64,000 nt of DNA from JAGXRK01 sp963804005. GTDB lineage: Bacteria; Bacteroidota; Ignavibacteria; Ignavibacteriales; Ignavibacteriaceae. Of this stretch, positions 1 to 8,369 are shown in pieces. Numbering within the stretch: position 1 is the first letter of the stretch; the number at the start of each line of letters is the position of its first letter. The translations under genes were made by a program, and so were the position numbers. The notes beneath the pieces are model-generated. The model was not told the origin of the DNA and searched no databases. It worked only from the letters and a program-made list of their open reading frames with translations. The DNA lies in the NCBI GenBank assembly GCA_963804005.1, contig CAWDOP010000018.1, forward strand, positions 1 through 64,000. Reading direction: 5' to 3'.

Positions 1-760
1 CCAGTTTAATATTTTTCTTGATTTGTTCTCGTCGTCAGTAAGCTTAATAAACTTTTCATTAAGATAATCAATCTCTTTTTGTTTTATGTTTATTTTATCC
101 ACAAGAGATTTTTGTTCTGCAATAAGAATATCTGATTTTTCCTCTACACGCCTTAATTCATCTATTGCTTTAATCAGTCGAATATTTTCAATGTTATCGG
201 CCTCTGCCTTTTTGTCATTAATTAAATCTTCAAGCTGCTCTTCATGACGGCTAAGCTCATCAACTTTTTCTTTTACTTCAGAATATTTATTGTTCAGATA
301 TTTGAGATTCTTTTCAAAATGTTCTATTTCTATAAGTAAATTATTTTTCTTTTCTAAATCGTCCGCCAAATCGTTTTCTGTTCGTTGGACAACAAGAGTA
401 ATTTCCTGCTCATCAATTAATTTCTTTTCACTAATTATTTTTTCTAAAGATTTGATCTGTTCGGAGTAATTAAGAAGATTATCCTGCTCACCGTGTTTTA
501 TTTCTCTAAGCTGAGATATCTCAGTGTTTAGATTATCCAGCAAACTCCTTTTTTTCTCGGATTCTTCTTTAAGAAAATTGATTTCTGAGGAAAGGGTAAG
601 TTTTATTTCATTTAGTTCTGACACCTCCGATCTCATTTTGCGGAGTATATTGTAAATGGCTTAATGATTCTTCTCGCTCGGTAATAACGTGGATCTTATT
701 ACGAAGATCCTCGTTTTCCATTTCTAATTCACGTAAGCGCTTGGAACTTAAAATTCCCAT
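1..760 (-). pseudogene. Coiled-coil protein, 5' part, frameshifted, runs off window
   Basis: The minus strand opens with an ATG at 760 and reads MGILSSKRLRELEMENEDLR and onward for about 50 codons before a stop. A second frame, reachable by a single-base shift near 645-660, then continues as MRSEVSELNEIKL and stays open to base 1. Both parts have the same composition: very rich in Lys, Glu, Leu, Asn and Ile with heptad-like spacing, as expected of a long parallel coiled coil. No signal peptide or catalytic domain is visible in the part present. I do not recognise the family. The two frames join smoothly in character, so I read this as one gene with a one-base indel, caused by either true decay or a consensus error. 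The C-terminus lies outside the window, so the function cannot be given. Confidence 0.6.
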
Positions 761-929
761 TGCTTCCTCATTTTGAGTTTAATAAAAACATTTTTATGAT
801 CGGGTAATTCAAGATGCCCAACCAGAAATTGTTCAGAAACTGATAATTATAAATTCATATAAATATTGTTGAAAATTAAATATTAGAGAGATAATATTCA
901 ATTTGGAAATGAAGTTATTAACGCCATAT

Positions 930-1456
930 TTACAATTTACCAATCATTTTTATAATTGCTCTGCAAAATTCAGGCAAGTCCTCCTGTTTTCTGCTTGATA
1001 TCATATTGCGATCAACAACAACAGATTCGTCAATCCATTCAGCACCAGCATTTACAAGGTCATCTTTTATTCCCGGAGTTGATGTGCATTTAAACCCTTT
1101 CATTATGCCCGCTGAAATCGGAATCCATCCACAATGGCAACCGCAACGGGTTTTCCGCTTTTGAAAATTTCTCGAGTAATTTGAAGAACTTTTTTATCGC
1201 GACGTAATTTATCGGGAGCAAATCCACCGGGAATAACCAGGGCATCAAAATCTTTTGCATCAATTTCATCAAACGACGCATCTGATTTACAAGGATATCC
1301 ATGTTTGCCGGTATAAACTTTCATTTTATAAAAGCCTGCGACAACGACTTCAGCTCCTTCTTCTATTAAACGAATTTTAGGATAGCATAACTCAAGATCT
1401 TCATAGATATCATCAACAAACATTAAAACTTTTTTACCAGTAAGTTTTAGTTTCAT
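930..1456 (-). pseudogene. DJ-1/PfpI family protein (class I glutamine amidotransferase-like), frameshifted
   Basis: The first part (1456 down to about 1140) reads MKLKLTGKKVLMFVDDIYED and contains the family's V-I-P-G-G segment. A single-base shift near 1139-1144 moves the reading frame to C-H-C-G-W-I-P-I-S-A-G-I-M-K-G. This holds the expected nucleophile-elbow Cys (codon at 1136-1138) and following His, and continues to I-I-K-M-I-G-K-L and a stop at 930. With the shift repaired the protein is about 175 residues, normal for PfpI-type intracellular proteases, deglycases or chaperones. As written, the frame from the start codon stops at 1103 without reaching the Cys-His pair, so the encoded product would be inactive. 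The assignment to the superfamily is firm. The exact activity (protease, deglycase, stress protein) is not determined. Confidence 0.75.
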
Positions 1457-1532
1457 AGCTTCCTCTCCCTGTCTTGTTGTCTGAATCTTATTTCTGAAGC
1501 GATTTTATCTTGTTGTTTTCTCCGATTATTGC

Positions 1533-2156
1533 TCAATCTCTTAATTTCAGATTCAATTTAATTCTTATCAACTTTAAAATCACATAAGAAGCATAAGTAA
1601 AAAACAAAGCCGCAAAAACATCAATTGTGTAATGAACATGCTGAAGGATTACACTTACTGCCACAGCTACGGTACAAAAAAGAAAAATGGATTTTAAAGA
1701 TTTCTTTTCCGATACCAGATACAATATAAACAAAGTTGCAGTATGTCCCGAAAGAAAAGATCTTTTGTCAATGTTTGCCAGTTCCTAAAATTTCCACAAA
1801 AGGATCGTTCAATATTATCATAGTTGACGGCGGTTCTAGCGGAAGAAGATACATTGCTGCTATTCTTACAATTATCATCAACGTGTAAAGCTGAATTGTG
1901 AACAACAATCTGTTCGGGTTTTTAATGAGAGTTATAATTGCGGTAACCAGAGAAATATAAATCAGAGCGAATGTTAACCAGGTTAAATCAACCGGATTAA
2001 AAAGGTTTAAAGTTGAATAGATAGAACAACGCCGGTTCGGGCTTCAATAAAATTAAGAAAGTTTGTAAGCGAAATTAAAACCGCGACCATCAAAAAAAGA
2101 GTTGTTGCTAACTCAATTTTGTTTTGTTTTCCCTGAATAAATTCTTTCCAGAACAT
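1533..2156 (-). pseudogene. PAP2-like membrane phosphatase / sphingomyelin-synthase-type protein, multiply frameshifted
   Basis: Read on the minus strand from ATG at 2156, the frame begins MFWKEFIQGKQNKIELATTL. It jumps frame near 2030 and continues through hydrophobic helices (D-L-T-W-L-T-F-A-L-I-Y-I-S-L). It shifts twice more near 1745-1780 and ends in the 66-codon stretch 1533-1733. Across the shifts one sees a lipid-phosphatase-like S-G-H-T-A-T segment and, later, H-V-H-Y-T-I-D-V. These correspond to the conserved histidines of PAP2_C (sphingomyelin/inositol-phosphoceramide synthase-like) membrane enzymes that act on phospholipid headgroups. Several membrane helices are visible. At least three single-base indels are needed to restore the gene, two of them in T or A runs. 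It is either a decayed gene or a stretch of poor consensus sequence, and I cannot separate the two. Confidence 0.55.
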
Positions 2157-2271
2157 TTGTCCTCAAATAGATGCTTGTAAAATCACTCAAAAACCCCCGT
2201 ATTATGTTTTAATAATTTTGAAATTCTTAGATTGAAACTAAAGATTTAAGGGAAAATTTGAAAATTATTTA

Positions 2272-2302
2272 AGTGGAGTCCTTATAAAAAGCAGACTCCA
2301 CT
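2272..2302 (-). terminator. Hairpin downstream of the holin-like gene
   Basis: AGTGGAGTC (2272-2280) pairs perfectly with GACTCCACT (2294-2302). The hairpin lies directly after the minus-strand stop at 2310. The following T-run on that strand is weak (AAATAATTTTC), so it is a terminator-like hairpin rather than a textbook one. Confidence 0.55.
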
Positions 2303-2309
2303 CAAGAAT

Positions 2310-2567
2310 TTATTTATAAAGCATTTTACTGAATAGATTATAAAACCAGGCGACTATTACACCGGCTATAAAACCAAATACGAAAGCCCATAAAAACCCT
2401 ATTATTGCACCACCCCAGGAATATGAATAACCAATAAAAAATGACGACAATTTAGACATTACTGCCCCGGGTGATCCATATAATAACAGCCACCACGTTG
2501 CAAGCAGAATAGTCAAACCACAGGTGATTCCAATTGCCAACCCGAACGCTCTTTTTCGTAATACCAT
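2310..2567 (-). CDS. Small two-helix membrane protein, phage-holin-like family
   Basis: This 85-residue protein starts MVLRKRAFGLAIGITCGLTI. It has two long hydrophobic segments (about residues 8-30 and 50-75) separated by a loop with Y-S-Y-S-W-G-G. The composition (many Gly, Trp, Phe) and the W-W-L-L-L-Y-G and G-F-I-A-G-V-I-V-A-W motifs match short chromosomal proteins often labelled 'bacteriophage holin'. No lysin or other phage genes are nearby, so a lysis role is unlikely. The start at 2567 has GGAG seven bases upstream. It stands alone between a broken gene and an intergenic region, with a hairpin after the stop. Confidence 0.6.
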   Translation of the reverse strand: MVLRKRAFGLAIGITCGLTILLATWWLLLYGSPGAVMSKLSSFFIGYSYSWGGAIIGFLWAFVFGFIAGVIVAWFYNLFSKMLYK

Positions 2568-2826
2568 AGTATGCTCCTAACTTTAATAATTAAATAAATT
2601 GTTTAAATGAAAGGAACCCCTTGTTGGGATGCTAACAGGAAATCAACCATGAAGGGCTTATAATTTCGTAAGTAGAAGATGTGAATTCTATATTTAAAGC
2701 CATTCACCAGTTGAAGGAGAATAACTGATGAAAATATGTTTACAAATATCATTATAAACAAATAATATAAGAGTATTATTTTCTTTATTTAATTAAATTT
2801 TCATAAAGAATTACAGGTGGTTTGTT

Positions 2827-2964
2827 ATGACCGAGAACAAAACATAAGAAACAAAAGTAAGTGTTGATAAATTTATACATAAAAGTTTAAGTGATATTGA
2901 TTTAAAAATTCTGAAGAAGATGATTACAGAATCCGTTAAATATATGAGAAAATTATATCTTTAA
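2827..2964 (+). pseudogene. Tiny ORF interrupted by one in-frame TAA
   Basis: ATG at 2827 has AGGTGG about eight bases upstream. The frame reads M-T-E-N-K-T, then a TAA codon (2845-2847), then E-T-K-V-S-V-D-K-F-I-H-K-S-L-S-D-I-D-L-K-I-L-K-K-M and on to a TAA ending at 2964. The part after the stop looks like real coding sequence (an amphipathic Lys/Ile/Leu helix). A single CAA-to-TAA or similar change would explain the interruption. It lies 20 bases before the ATP-grasp gene. It could equally be chance, because it is only 45 codons long. I recognise no family. Confidence 0.3.
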
Positions 2965-2983
2965 ACTTCCTTCAATATACTAA

Positions 2984-3859
2984 ATGAAAAAAGTTGTTTT
3001 TCTCACAATGGATCGTCTTGCCGGATTTGAATGTTACGATGATTTGCTTATTGAACCCTTAAATGAACTCGGCTGGATAGTTGAAAAAATTTCGTGGCGA
3101 AAAGAAAATGTAGATTGGAATAATTATGATGCCGTAATTGTCCGATCAACGTGGGATTATCAATCCGACTCCCAAAAGTTTTTAGAAGTTCTCAAAACCA
3201 TAAACAATTCTTCCGCTCATCTTGAAAACAGATTCTCTATTCTTCAGTGGAATATGAATAAAAGCTATCTTCACGATCTCGAACAAAAAGGTATTCTAAT
3301 CCCCAATACGATCTGGGAAAAAAGTTTTTCCACGGAACGGGCAATCAAATATTTTGACTTATTGAATTCAGACGAAATAATTATTAAGCCAAACATTAGC
3401 GGCAACGCGGATAATACATTCAGGATAAAAAGAAAAGGTCTTAATTCTTGTCTTCCTATACTTCATTCAATATTTGAAAACAGAGATTATATGGTTCAGC
3501 CATTCATGAAGAATATTATAGATGAAGGTGAATATTCTCTTTTTTATTTTGGCGGGAAGTATAGTCATACTATTCTAAAAAAACCCAAAGAAAATGATTT
3601 TCGGGTTCAGGAAGAACACGGCGGAATTATAAAACTTGTTAAACCAATCACAGAACAACTTTTACATGCAGAAAATATTTTAAATAAAATTAATCCTCTT
3701 CCACTGTATGCAAGAATAGATTTTGTAAGAACACTACTGGATGATCAATTCGCTTTGATGGAACTTGAACTGATAGAACCATCTCTATACTTTAACATGG
3801 ACATTGAATCACCAAAGCGATTTGCTGAAATATTCAACCAGTGGATGAAAGACCATTAA
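2984..3859 (+). CDS. ATP-grasp domain protein (RimK/glutathione-synthetase-like ligase)
   Basis: This 291-residue cytoplasmic protein has an N-terminal pre-ATP-grasp fold that includes I-V-R-S-T-W-D-Y, a signature of a widespread ATP-grasp ligase family related to glutathione synthetase and the cycloserine enzyme DcsG. The central and C-terminal parts supply typical ATP-grasp elements: E-I-I-I-K-P-N-I-S-G-N-A (nucleotide-binding Lys), a Q-P-F-M region, and the acidic metal-binding segment L-M-E-L-E-L-I-E-P-S-L-Y-F. Such enzymes join a carboxylate, activated as an acyl phosphate, to an amine or thiol. The substrate cannot be read from the sequence. No partner gene lies beside it. Its stop overlaps the convergent NifX-like gene by four bases. 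Confidence 0.8.
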   Translation: MKKVVFLTMDRLAGFECYDDLLIEPLNELGWIVEKISWRKENVDWNNYDAVIVRSTWDYQSDSQKFLEVLKTINNSSAHLENRFSILQWNMNKSYLHDLEQKGILIPNTIWEKSFSTERAIKYFDLLNSDEIIIKPNISGNADNTFRIKRKGLNSCLPILHSIFENRDYMVQPFMKNIIDEGEYSLFYFGGKYSHTILKKPKENDFRVQEEHGGIIKLVKPITEQLLHAENILNKINPLPLYARIDFVRTLLDDQFALMELELIEPSLYFNMDIESPKRFAEIFNQWMKDH

Positions 3860-4251
3860 TGGCTATTACAAACATTATCATCTTTTGTTTGCAACTCTCC
3901 TTTTGCGTACTTTAAAGCTGCTGCGTCAGCAATCGGTTCATCAGTTAGAATGGGGTTTATATTATTTGTTTTAAGGTCTTCAACCACTCTCCATCCACCG
4001 CTTTTGAATATTAAAGCCTCACAATCTGCAAGAGCAGTAATCAAATTTGAATGTCCGTGTCCGTGTGCATGACCTTCGTCTTGGTGATGTTCTTCGTGAT
4101 GATTTTGGCGCTTGTGATTTGTAAAGGTATTTTCACGGACTTCTTTGTGTGAAATACTATTGTCTTCTATTGTATAAACAATAAAAGCATTGCATCTGCC
4201 GACATGACCGGTAACCATTACTTCATCGTCTGTCGCTACTGCAATTTTCAT
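3856..4251 (-). CDS. NifX/NifB-like metal-cluster-binding protein with His-rich loop
   Basis: This 131-residue protein begins MKIAVATDDEVMVTGHVGRC and belongs to the dinitrogenase iron-molybdenum cofactor biosynthesis fold (NifX / NifB C-terminal / MTH1175 type). The late segment A-D-C-E-A-L-I-F-K-S-G-G-W is also typical. No nif genes are present, so this is one of the many stand-alone homologues found in anaerobes. An unusual insert at about residues 45-68 contains about ten histidines with Glu, Asp and Gln and probably binds a transition metal. It is directly downstream (one-base gap) of the DUF134 gene, a common pairing, so the two are probably co-transcribed. The precise cofactor is unknown. 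Confidence 0.8.
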   Translation of the reverse strand: MKIAVATDDEVMVTGHVGRCNAFIVYTIEDNSISHKEVRENTFTNHKRQNHHEEHHQDEGHAHGHGHSNLITALADCEALIFKSGGWRVVEDLKTNNINPILTDEPIADAAALKYAKGELQTKDDNVCNSH

Positions 4252-4252
4252 T

Positions 4253-4549
4253 TTAATAATCCTTTCTTTTAAGAGTATCTGCTATTCTGATGGCTTTACC
4301 GTTAAGAATTCCGTCTGCAATTTTCTTCCTGGCAGAATGAATTATCCTGCCGAATGTTGCGCGGGATATTTTCATTTTTGCCGCGGCATCTTCGTGAGAT
4401 AAACTCTGATGATCAGCTAATCTTATAGCTTCAAGTTCATCATCTTCCAGCAATATTTCCTCAAGTTCAAACAGGGGTATTCCACGAGGCTTGAAAAAAT
4501 ATGCGGAAGGGTGGCAGTTAATTCTTCTTCTTTTTTTTGGTCTTGCCAT
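4253..4549 (-). CDS. DUF134 (UPF0251) family putative DNA-binding protein
   Basis: The product starting at the internal Met (MARPKKRRRI) is 98 residues. This is the usual family start, so I prefer it to the longer frame beginning at 4576, which has no recognisable ribosome site. The C-terminal half is a sigma-70 region 4-like helix-turn-helix (L-S-H-E-D-A-A-A-K-M-K-I-S-R-A-T-F-G-R-I). The N-terminus carries the family's conserved A-R-P-K-K-R-R and P-R-G-I-P segments. It forms a two-gene unit with the NifX-like gene. Such pairs are common in anaerobes and are thought to act in metal-cluster homeostasis, although no regulator role has been proven for this one. Confidence 0.82.
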   Translation of the reverse strand: MARPKKRRRINCHPSAYFFKPRGIPLFELEEILLEDDELEAIRLADHQSLSHEDAAAKMKISRATFGRIIHSARKKIADGILNGKAIRIADTLKRKDY

Positions 4550-4879
4550 TTTCCCTGTTTGTTTAATTATGGGCATATGCTCATAACAAAAATAAGGATT
4601 TGATTTATAAAATCAAACTTGCGTTTTTATACATGTAATTAAAATGGTTCAAAAAATGAATTGGAAGCAGCCTTTACCGATATGTTTGGTTGCAGCGGTT
4701 AGAAGTATTTTTATTCAGAATAAATTTATTTACTAAAACGAAAAAAAACATATAATTTAAGAAATCATAAATACTGCAACTTATAAAGCCTTGCTGTGTT
4801 ATATGTTTGGCTCAAAGAATTATTACTTATAAATTTCAATATTAAATAATAAATTTTCAATATTTTGAGCGAAGCTTTA

Positions 4880-5467
4880 ATGAAAACAAAATCCCGCTGT
4901 CCCTGGCCCTTAGAAGATAAGTTAATGATAAAATATCACGATAAAGAATGGGGAGTTCCACTGCATAATGACAGAAAATTATTTGAATTTTTAATACTTG
5001 AAGGGTTTCAAGCCGGATTAAGCTGGCGAACAGTTCTTCATAAAAGAGAAAACTTCCGCAAAGCATTTGATAACTTCGATTTCAATAAAGTTGCCAGATA
5101 TGATAAGAGAAAAATTAGTTCGCTTCTGAAAAATGAAGGAATTATCCGCAACAAACTTAAAATCGAAGGTGCAGTAAAGAATGCCAAAACATTTTTACAG
5201 GTTCGAAAAGAGTTTGGAACTTTTGACAAATACATCTGGAATTTTGTAAATGGAAAACCGATTCAAAACAAATTTAAATCATTAAAAAACCTTCCCGCCA
5301 AAACTGAATTATCCGATCTTATCAGTAATGATATGAAAAAACGAGGGTTTACTTTTGTAGGTTCAACAATAGTTTATGCCCACATGCAGGCAACGGGAAT
5401 GGTTAATGATCATTTGGTGAGCTGCTATCGATATAATGAAGTAAAACAATCCTTGATATATAAATAA
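4880..5467 (+). CDS. tag: DNA-3-methyladenine glycosylase I
   Basis: This is a base-excision repair enzyme that removes 3-methyladenine from alkylated DNA. The product of about 195 residues has the family landmarks: N-terminal R-C-P-W, Y-H-D-K-E-W-G-V-P, G-F-Q-A-G-L-S-W, and C-terminal V-N-D-H-L-V-S-C. In E. coli Tag a structural zinc is held by Cys and His residues at these two ends, and the corresponding C-P-W Cys, Y-H-D His and N-D-H-L-V-S-C His/Cys are all present. The frame is open from a TTG at 4865, but the ATG at 4880 gives the normal N-terminal length. The gene is monocistronic. Confidence 0.93.
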   Translation: MKTKSRCPWPLEDKLMIKYHDKEWGVPLHNDRKLFEFLILEGFQAGLSWRTVLHKRENFRKAFDNFDFNKVARYDKRKISSLLKNEGIIRNKLKIEGAVKNAKTFLQVRKEFGTFDKYIWNFVNGKPIQNKFKSLKNLPAKTELSDLISNDMKKRGFTFVGSTIVYAHMQATGMVNDHLVSCYRYNEVKQSLIYK

Positions 5468-5678
5468 TTATCCATGTCTAATTTTATCTTTTATAGAATA
5501 ATGCTATTACGACCAGATTCCAATTTTTACCTGTAAAAGATTCAAAGAGGACTCATTTTTCGAAATTAGAAGCTATTATGATATATAAATTGACAGTAAT
5601 CCTTTGGCACAAATATGGACATTAGAATAGAGGATATAAACATCTACATAGCGCCCACCGCGTGTAGTATCCGATTTG

Positions 5679-5710
5679 AAAGCCCGGACGACACACCGGG
5701 TTTTCTTTTA
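5679..5710 (+). terminator. Rho-independent terminator
   Basis: CCCGG (5683-5687) pairs with CCGGG (5696-5700). The A-rich 5' flank extends the pairing into the T-tract TTTTCTTTTA. It lies between the plus-strand tag gene and the convergent minus-strand peptidase gene, with the T-tract oriented for plus-strand transcripts. Confidence 0.7.
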
Positions 5711-5751
5711 TATTTGCTGTTTTAATCACTTACAGTTAGTATCATTTGATA

Positions 5752-7122
5752 CTATTTCAGAAGGAGCATTTTCTTCGTTTGAACAAAACCCCCGACTTGC
5801 AGTTTATAAAGGTAAACACCGCTCGGCAGATTGCTTCCGTTAAAGTTAACTTCGTAAACACCAGCAGCTTTTTCTTCATTTACCAAAGTTGTTATCTCTT
5901 GTCCCAGTTGATTGAAAACCATCAACTTAACAAACTCTGAATTTTGCAGAGCATAAGAGATGATTGTGGATGGATTAAATGGATTCGGATAATTTTGTAA
6001 CAGTTGAAAATTATTTGCAAGAATTTTTTCTTCATCAGGCATTTCAACCGATACCACATTAGAACCCGATGGATAAAATGTATATGCAACTCCGCCCTTA
6101 TCAAACCAGGAAACAGATAAAGAATATTTATCGAAGTAATATGAATACCCGTTTGATTTTGCCGGATCATGAACAATTGGTCTTCCATCAGATGTAAATC
6201 CAGCAAGCATCATCAAGTGACCGGTATATAAAGGTAGGCCAACAGACATAGCAATACGACCTCCATTTGCAAGCACTTCCCTCGCCTGACTCCAGGTTCG
6301 GTATCGTGTAACAGCACCATCCAATCCAAATTCAGATGCATTTTGAACCACCCTTGGCCAGATTCCAAACATCTTATAATAAGGATCATATGTATCCAGG
6401 GCAAACAGGTACGGATCAACACTGATATTATAACTTCTAAGAATCATGGAAGCAGAAGTGGGGGAACAAATACTGCCGCCAATTTCCGGATCGACAGCAT
6501 ACTGATAAATAAAAGTGGTTGGAATGAAGATTGAATCCGGATTGTCATTTAAAATTTCAGTATAGTTTATCGAAGTTGTTGTTCGTGAATCGCTTGTGAA
6601 AAAACTAAGCTTATGTAATGTCGGCGAAGGTATATCTGCTGAAGTTCGGGTCATTATAATCTTAAATTGCCAAGAACTTTTATATTTATTTAATATAACA
6701 TAATCAATGTCAATTGTTCCATCAGGAAAACTTGTAAAACCATAACTTGACCCCCATATATTCGCTTTCCAATATCCGACGGTTAACCAGTTGGACCAAC
6801 TTGTATTGTATGGGAAACGCATTTGAACTTTAAAGGAACTATTAGTATTAGGAGCTGTTCCATTCCACGAAGGCAACCCACGGTCAAACAGGTATTCTGA
6901 ATTTTGAGGATTAAGTATGATATACCCATCCGTTACACCCTCCTGAAGCATAATACTTTTGCCGTCATCACTGAGTTTTAAGCCAACATTTGTCTCTATG
7001 TTTGCAAAAATCGAGTCTATCCTTTGAACATAGTGTTGATCAGGATAAATCTGTGCAATCGAAAAGTGATTAAGGAAAACAAAGCAGATAAAAAAATATC
7101 CGAGGATTTTATTTAGAGCCAT
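5752..7122 (-). CDS. T9SS-secreted C39-like cysteine peptidase
   Basis: This 456-residue exported protein has an N-terminal signal peptide (hydrophobic G-Y-F-F-I-C-F-V-F-L). The middle region (about 210-350) resembles peptidase C39-like domains. It has G-G-S-I-C-S-P-T-S-A-S-M with the likely nucleophile Cys, G-H-L-M-M-L-A-G-F with the likely catalytic His, and I-V-H-D-P as the third residue. The C-terminal 80 residues are a T9SS type A sorting domain (N-Y-P-N-P-F-N-P-S-T, then S-G-V-Y-L-Y-K-L, ending T-K-K-M-L-L-L-K). The protein should therefore cross the outer membrane and be anchored or released there. The N-terminal 200 residues look beta-rich and may bind substrate. Peptidase activity is inferred from motifs only. 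Confidence 0.8.
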   Translation of the reverse strand: MALNKILGYFFICFVFLNHFSIAQIYPDQHYVQRIDSIFANIETNVGLKLSDDGKSIMLQEGVTDGYIILNPQNSEYLFDRGLPSWNGTAPNTNSSFKVQMRFPYNTSWSNWLTVGYWKANIWGSSYGFTSFPDGTIDIDYVILNKYKSSWQFKIIMTRTSADIPSPTLHKLSFFTSDSRTTTSINYTEILNDNPDSIFIPTTFIYQYAVDPEIGGSICSPTSASMILRSYNISVDPYLFALDTYDPYYKMFGIWPRVVQNASEFGLDGAVTRYRTWSQAREVLANGGRIAMSVGLPLYTGHLMMLAGFTSDGRPIVHDPAKSNGYSYYFDKYSLSVSWFDKGGVAYTFYPSGSNVVSVEMPDEEKILANNFQLLQNYPNPFNPSTIISYALQNSEFVKLMVFNQLGQEITTLVNEEKAAGVYEVNFNGSNLPSGVYLYKLQVGGFVQTKKMLLLK

Positions 7123-7304
7123 ATGAAATGTGAATTAATGATATTAATGTTTAATTAATTATAGCATAAATTATGGAATAATTTCTCTACTTAAAATAGT
7201 TAAAAGACTAATCAAAGAAATGGAGACAAGCGCAAAATCCAAACAAACATATACATTCGTGAGTAAATGTGTAATTAAGTAAAAACACAAACCCTCCAAG
7301 GAAA

Positions 7305-7440
7305 TCATTCTAAAAGCAACATCTTTTTCGTTTCAATAAATCTCTGGCAATCAATTGATAGAGATAAACTCCCAATGCAAGATCATTTAAACCCGATTCA
7401 GGATTGAAGTCAACTTCATAAACCCGAATTGCAATCTCTA
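7305..7440 (-). pseudogene. Relic of a T9SS C-terminal sorting domain
   Basis: On the minus strand the sequence reads V-Y-E-V-D-F-N-P-E-S-G-L-N-D-L-A-L-G-V-Y then L-Y-Q-L-I-A-R-D. After a one-base shift it continues F-I-E-T-K-K-M-L-L-L-E and a stop (7305). This is the end of a type A T9SS domain, with an internal deletion (E-I-A-I joined directly to the V-Y-E-V segment) and a frameshift. No upstream domain survives. It lies in the 520-base gap between 7122 and 7644. I see no other gene in that gap. Confidence 0.7.
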
Positions 7441-7643
7441 TTATTTATGTGACAGAGAAATCGCCTCTATAAATATATTCAAACTTCAATAAAATTATTC
7501 AAATGCCACATATAAGTCCATCAAAATAGTCTTATTATTGCAACTTCAGTTTTTATTAAACAAAGAATTATTTTTTCTCCCTGTTTTGATTGAGTACAAA
7601 AACACTTAATTTTAATTAATACAAATTTTGCAGTTTTATTACA

Positions 7644-8369
7644 TTGAATCTTCAAAAACAAATTGGAACAATTGCATTAATCTTTCTGATATCATCATTT
7701 TTCATCAATACATTTTCACAAGATCTTGATATAAGAAACAACTCTTTCTTTTATCCGCATAATCTCGGCACAAACAAATTTTTACATACCTTGGGAGTAA
7801 AATCCGCAAATCTGCCTGAAGATATGATTGAATCAGATGATGATTTCAGAGCACCACTAATATTTTATAAGGCTAAATACGGATTCATAGATTACTTCTT
7901 ACTTGAAGCAAGTGTTGAAACTAATTTTATTACTGTTCAATTTGCATTAGGGCCAAAGTGGAGCCATGAGTTTGGCAAATTCAGTTTTTCTCTTGGAGGA
8001 GATGCCGCCTATTATTTAGGTGCATTAAATCAATTTGATTTTAGAACTGAAATAAATGGTTGGCTTGCATATCCTAATTTAACTATCGGTTATGCTTTCC
8101 CGAGATTTAGTGTTTCATTAAAATCAGAATTAATTTTAGCAATTGATCAAACAGTAAAAACAGGCGAGATAGAAGTTACAAGCAGCTTCCGTACATTCTC
8201 AGGTTATTCTATCGCCGCCTACTTAGAACAGCCGTTATGGAAAGATAATTTTTTTGTGCTGGGTGTGAAAGCAAACTTCACAAAATTCTATTATCCGATA
8301 TGGGCTACTTTTTCCACATTTGACAGATTATTTTTTATTCCAGAAGCAATTATTAGTTTTAATTTATGA
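7644..8369 (+). CDS. Predicted outer-membrane beta-barrel protein
   Basis: This 241-residue protein has a signal peptide (I-A-L-I-F-L-I-S-S-F-F, cleavage likely after T-F-S-Q). The rest alternates aromatic and polar residues in short strands and ends in a C-terminal Phe-Asn-Leu, as in small beta-barrels. No enzymatic motif is seen and I do not recognise the family. The start is a TTG at 7644. It is the first gene of a tight three-gene unit, and its stop overlaps the ATG of the phosphodiesterase lipoprotein by four bases (ATGA). A role in the same envelope process is likely. Confidence 0.6.
   Translation: MNLQKQIGTIALIFLISSFFINTFSQDLDIRNNSFFYPHNLGTNKFLHTLGVKSANLPEDMIESDDDFRAPLIFYKAKYGFIDYFLLEASVETNFITVQFALGPKWSHEFGKFSFSLGGDAAYYLGALNQFDFRTEINGWLAYPNLTIGYAFPRFSVSLKSELILAIDQTVKTGEIEVTSSFRTFSGYSIAAYLEQPLWKDNFFVLGVKANFTKFYYPIWATFSTFDRLFFIPEAIISFNL

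Noticed and set aside
3856..4576. NifX-like/DUF134 pair as evidence for nitrogen fixation
   Set aside because: No nitrogenase structural or maturation genes are nearby; such pairs are common in anaerobes that do not fix nitrogen.
5600..5710. GC-richer patch considered as a tRNA or small RNA
   Set aside because: No cloverleaf can be drawn; only the terminator stem at 5683-5700 is convincing.
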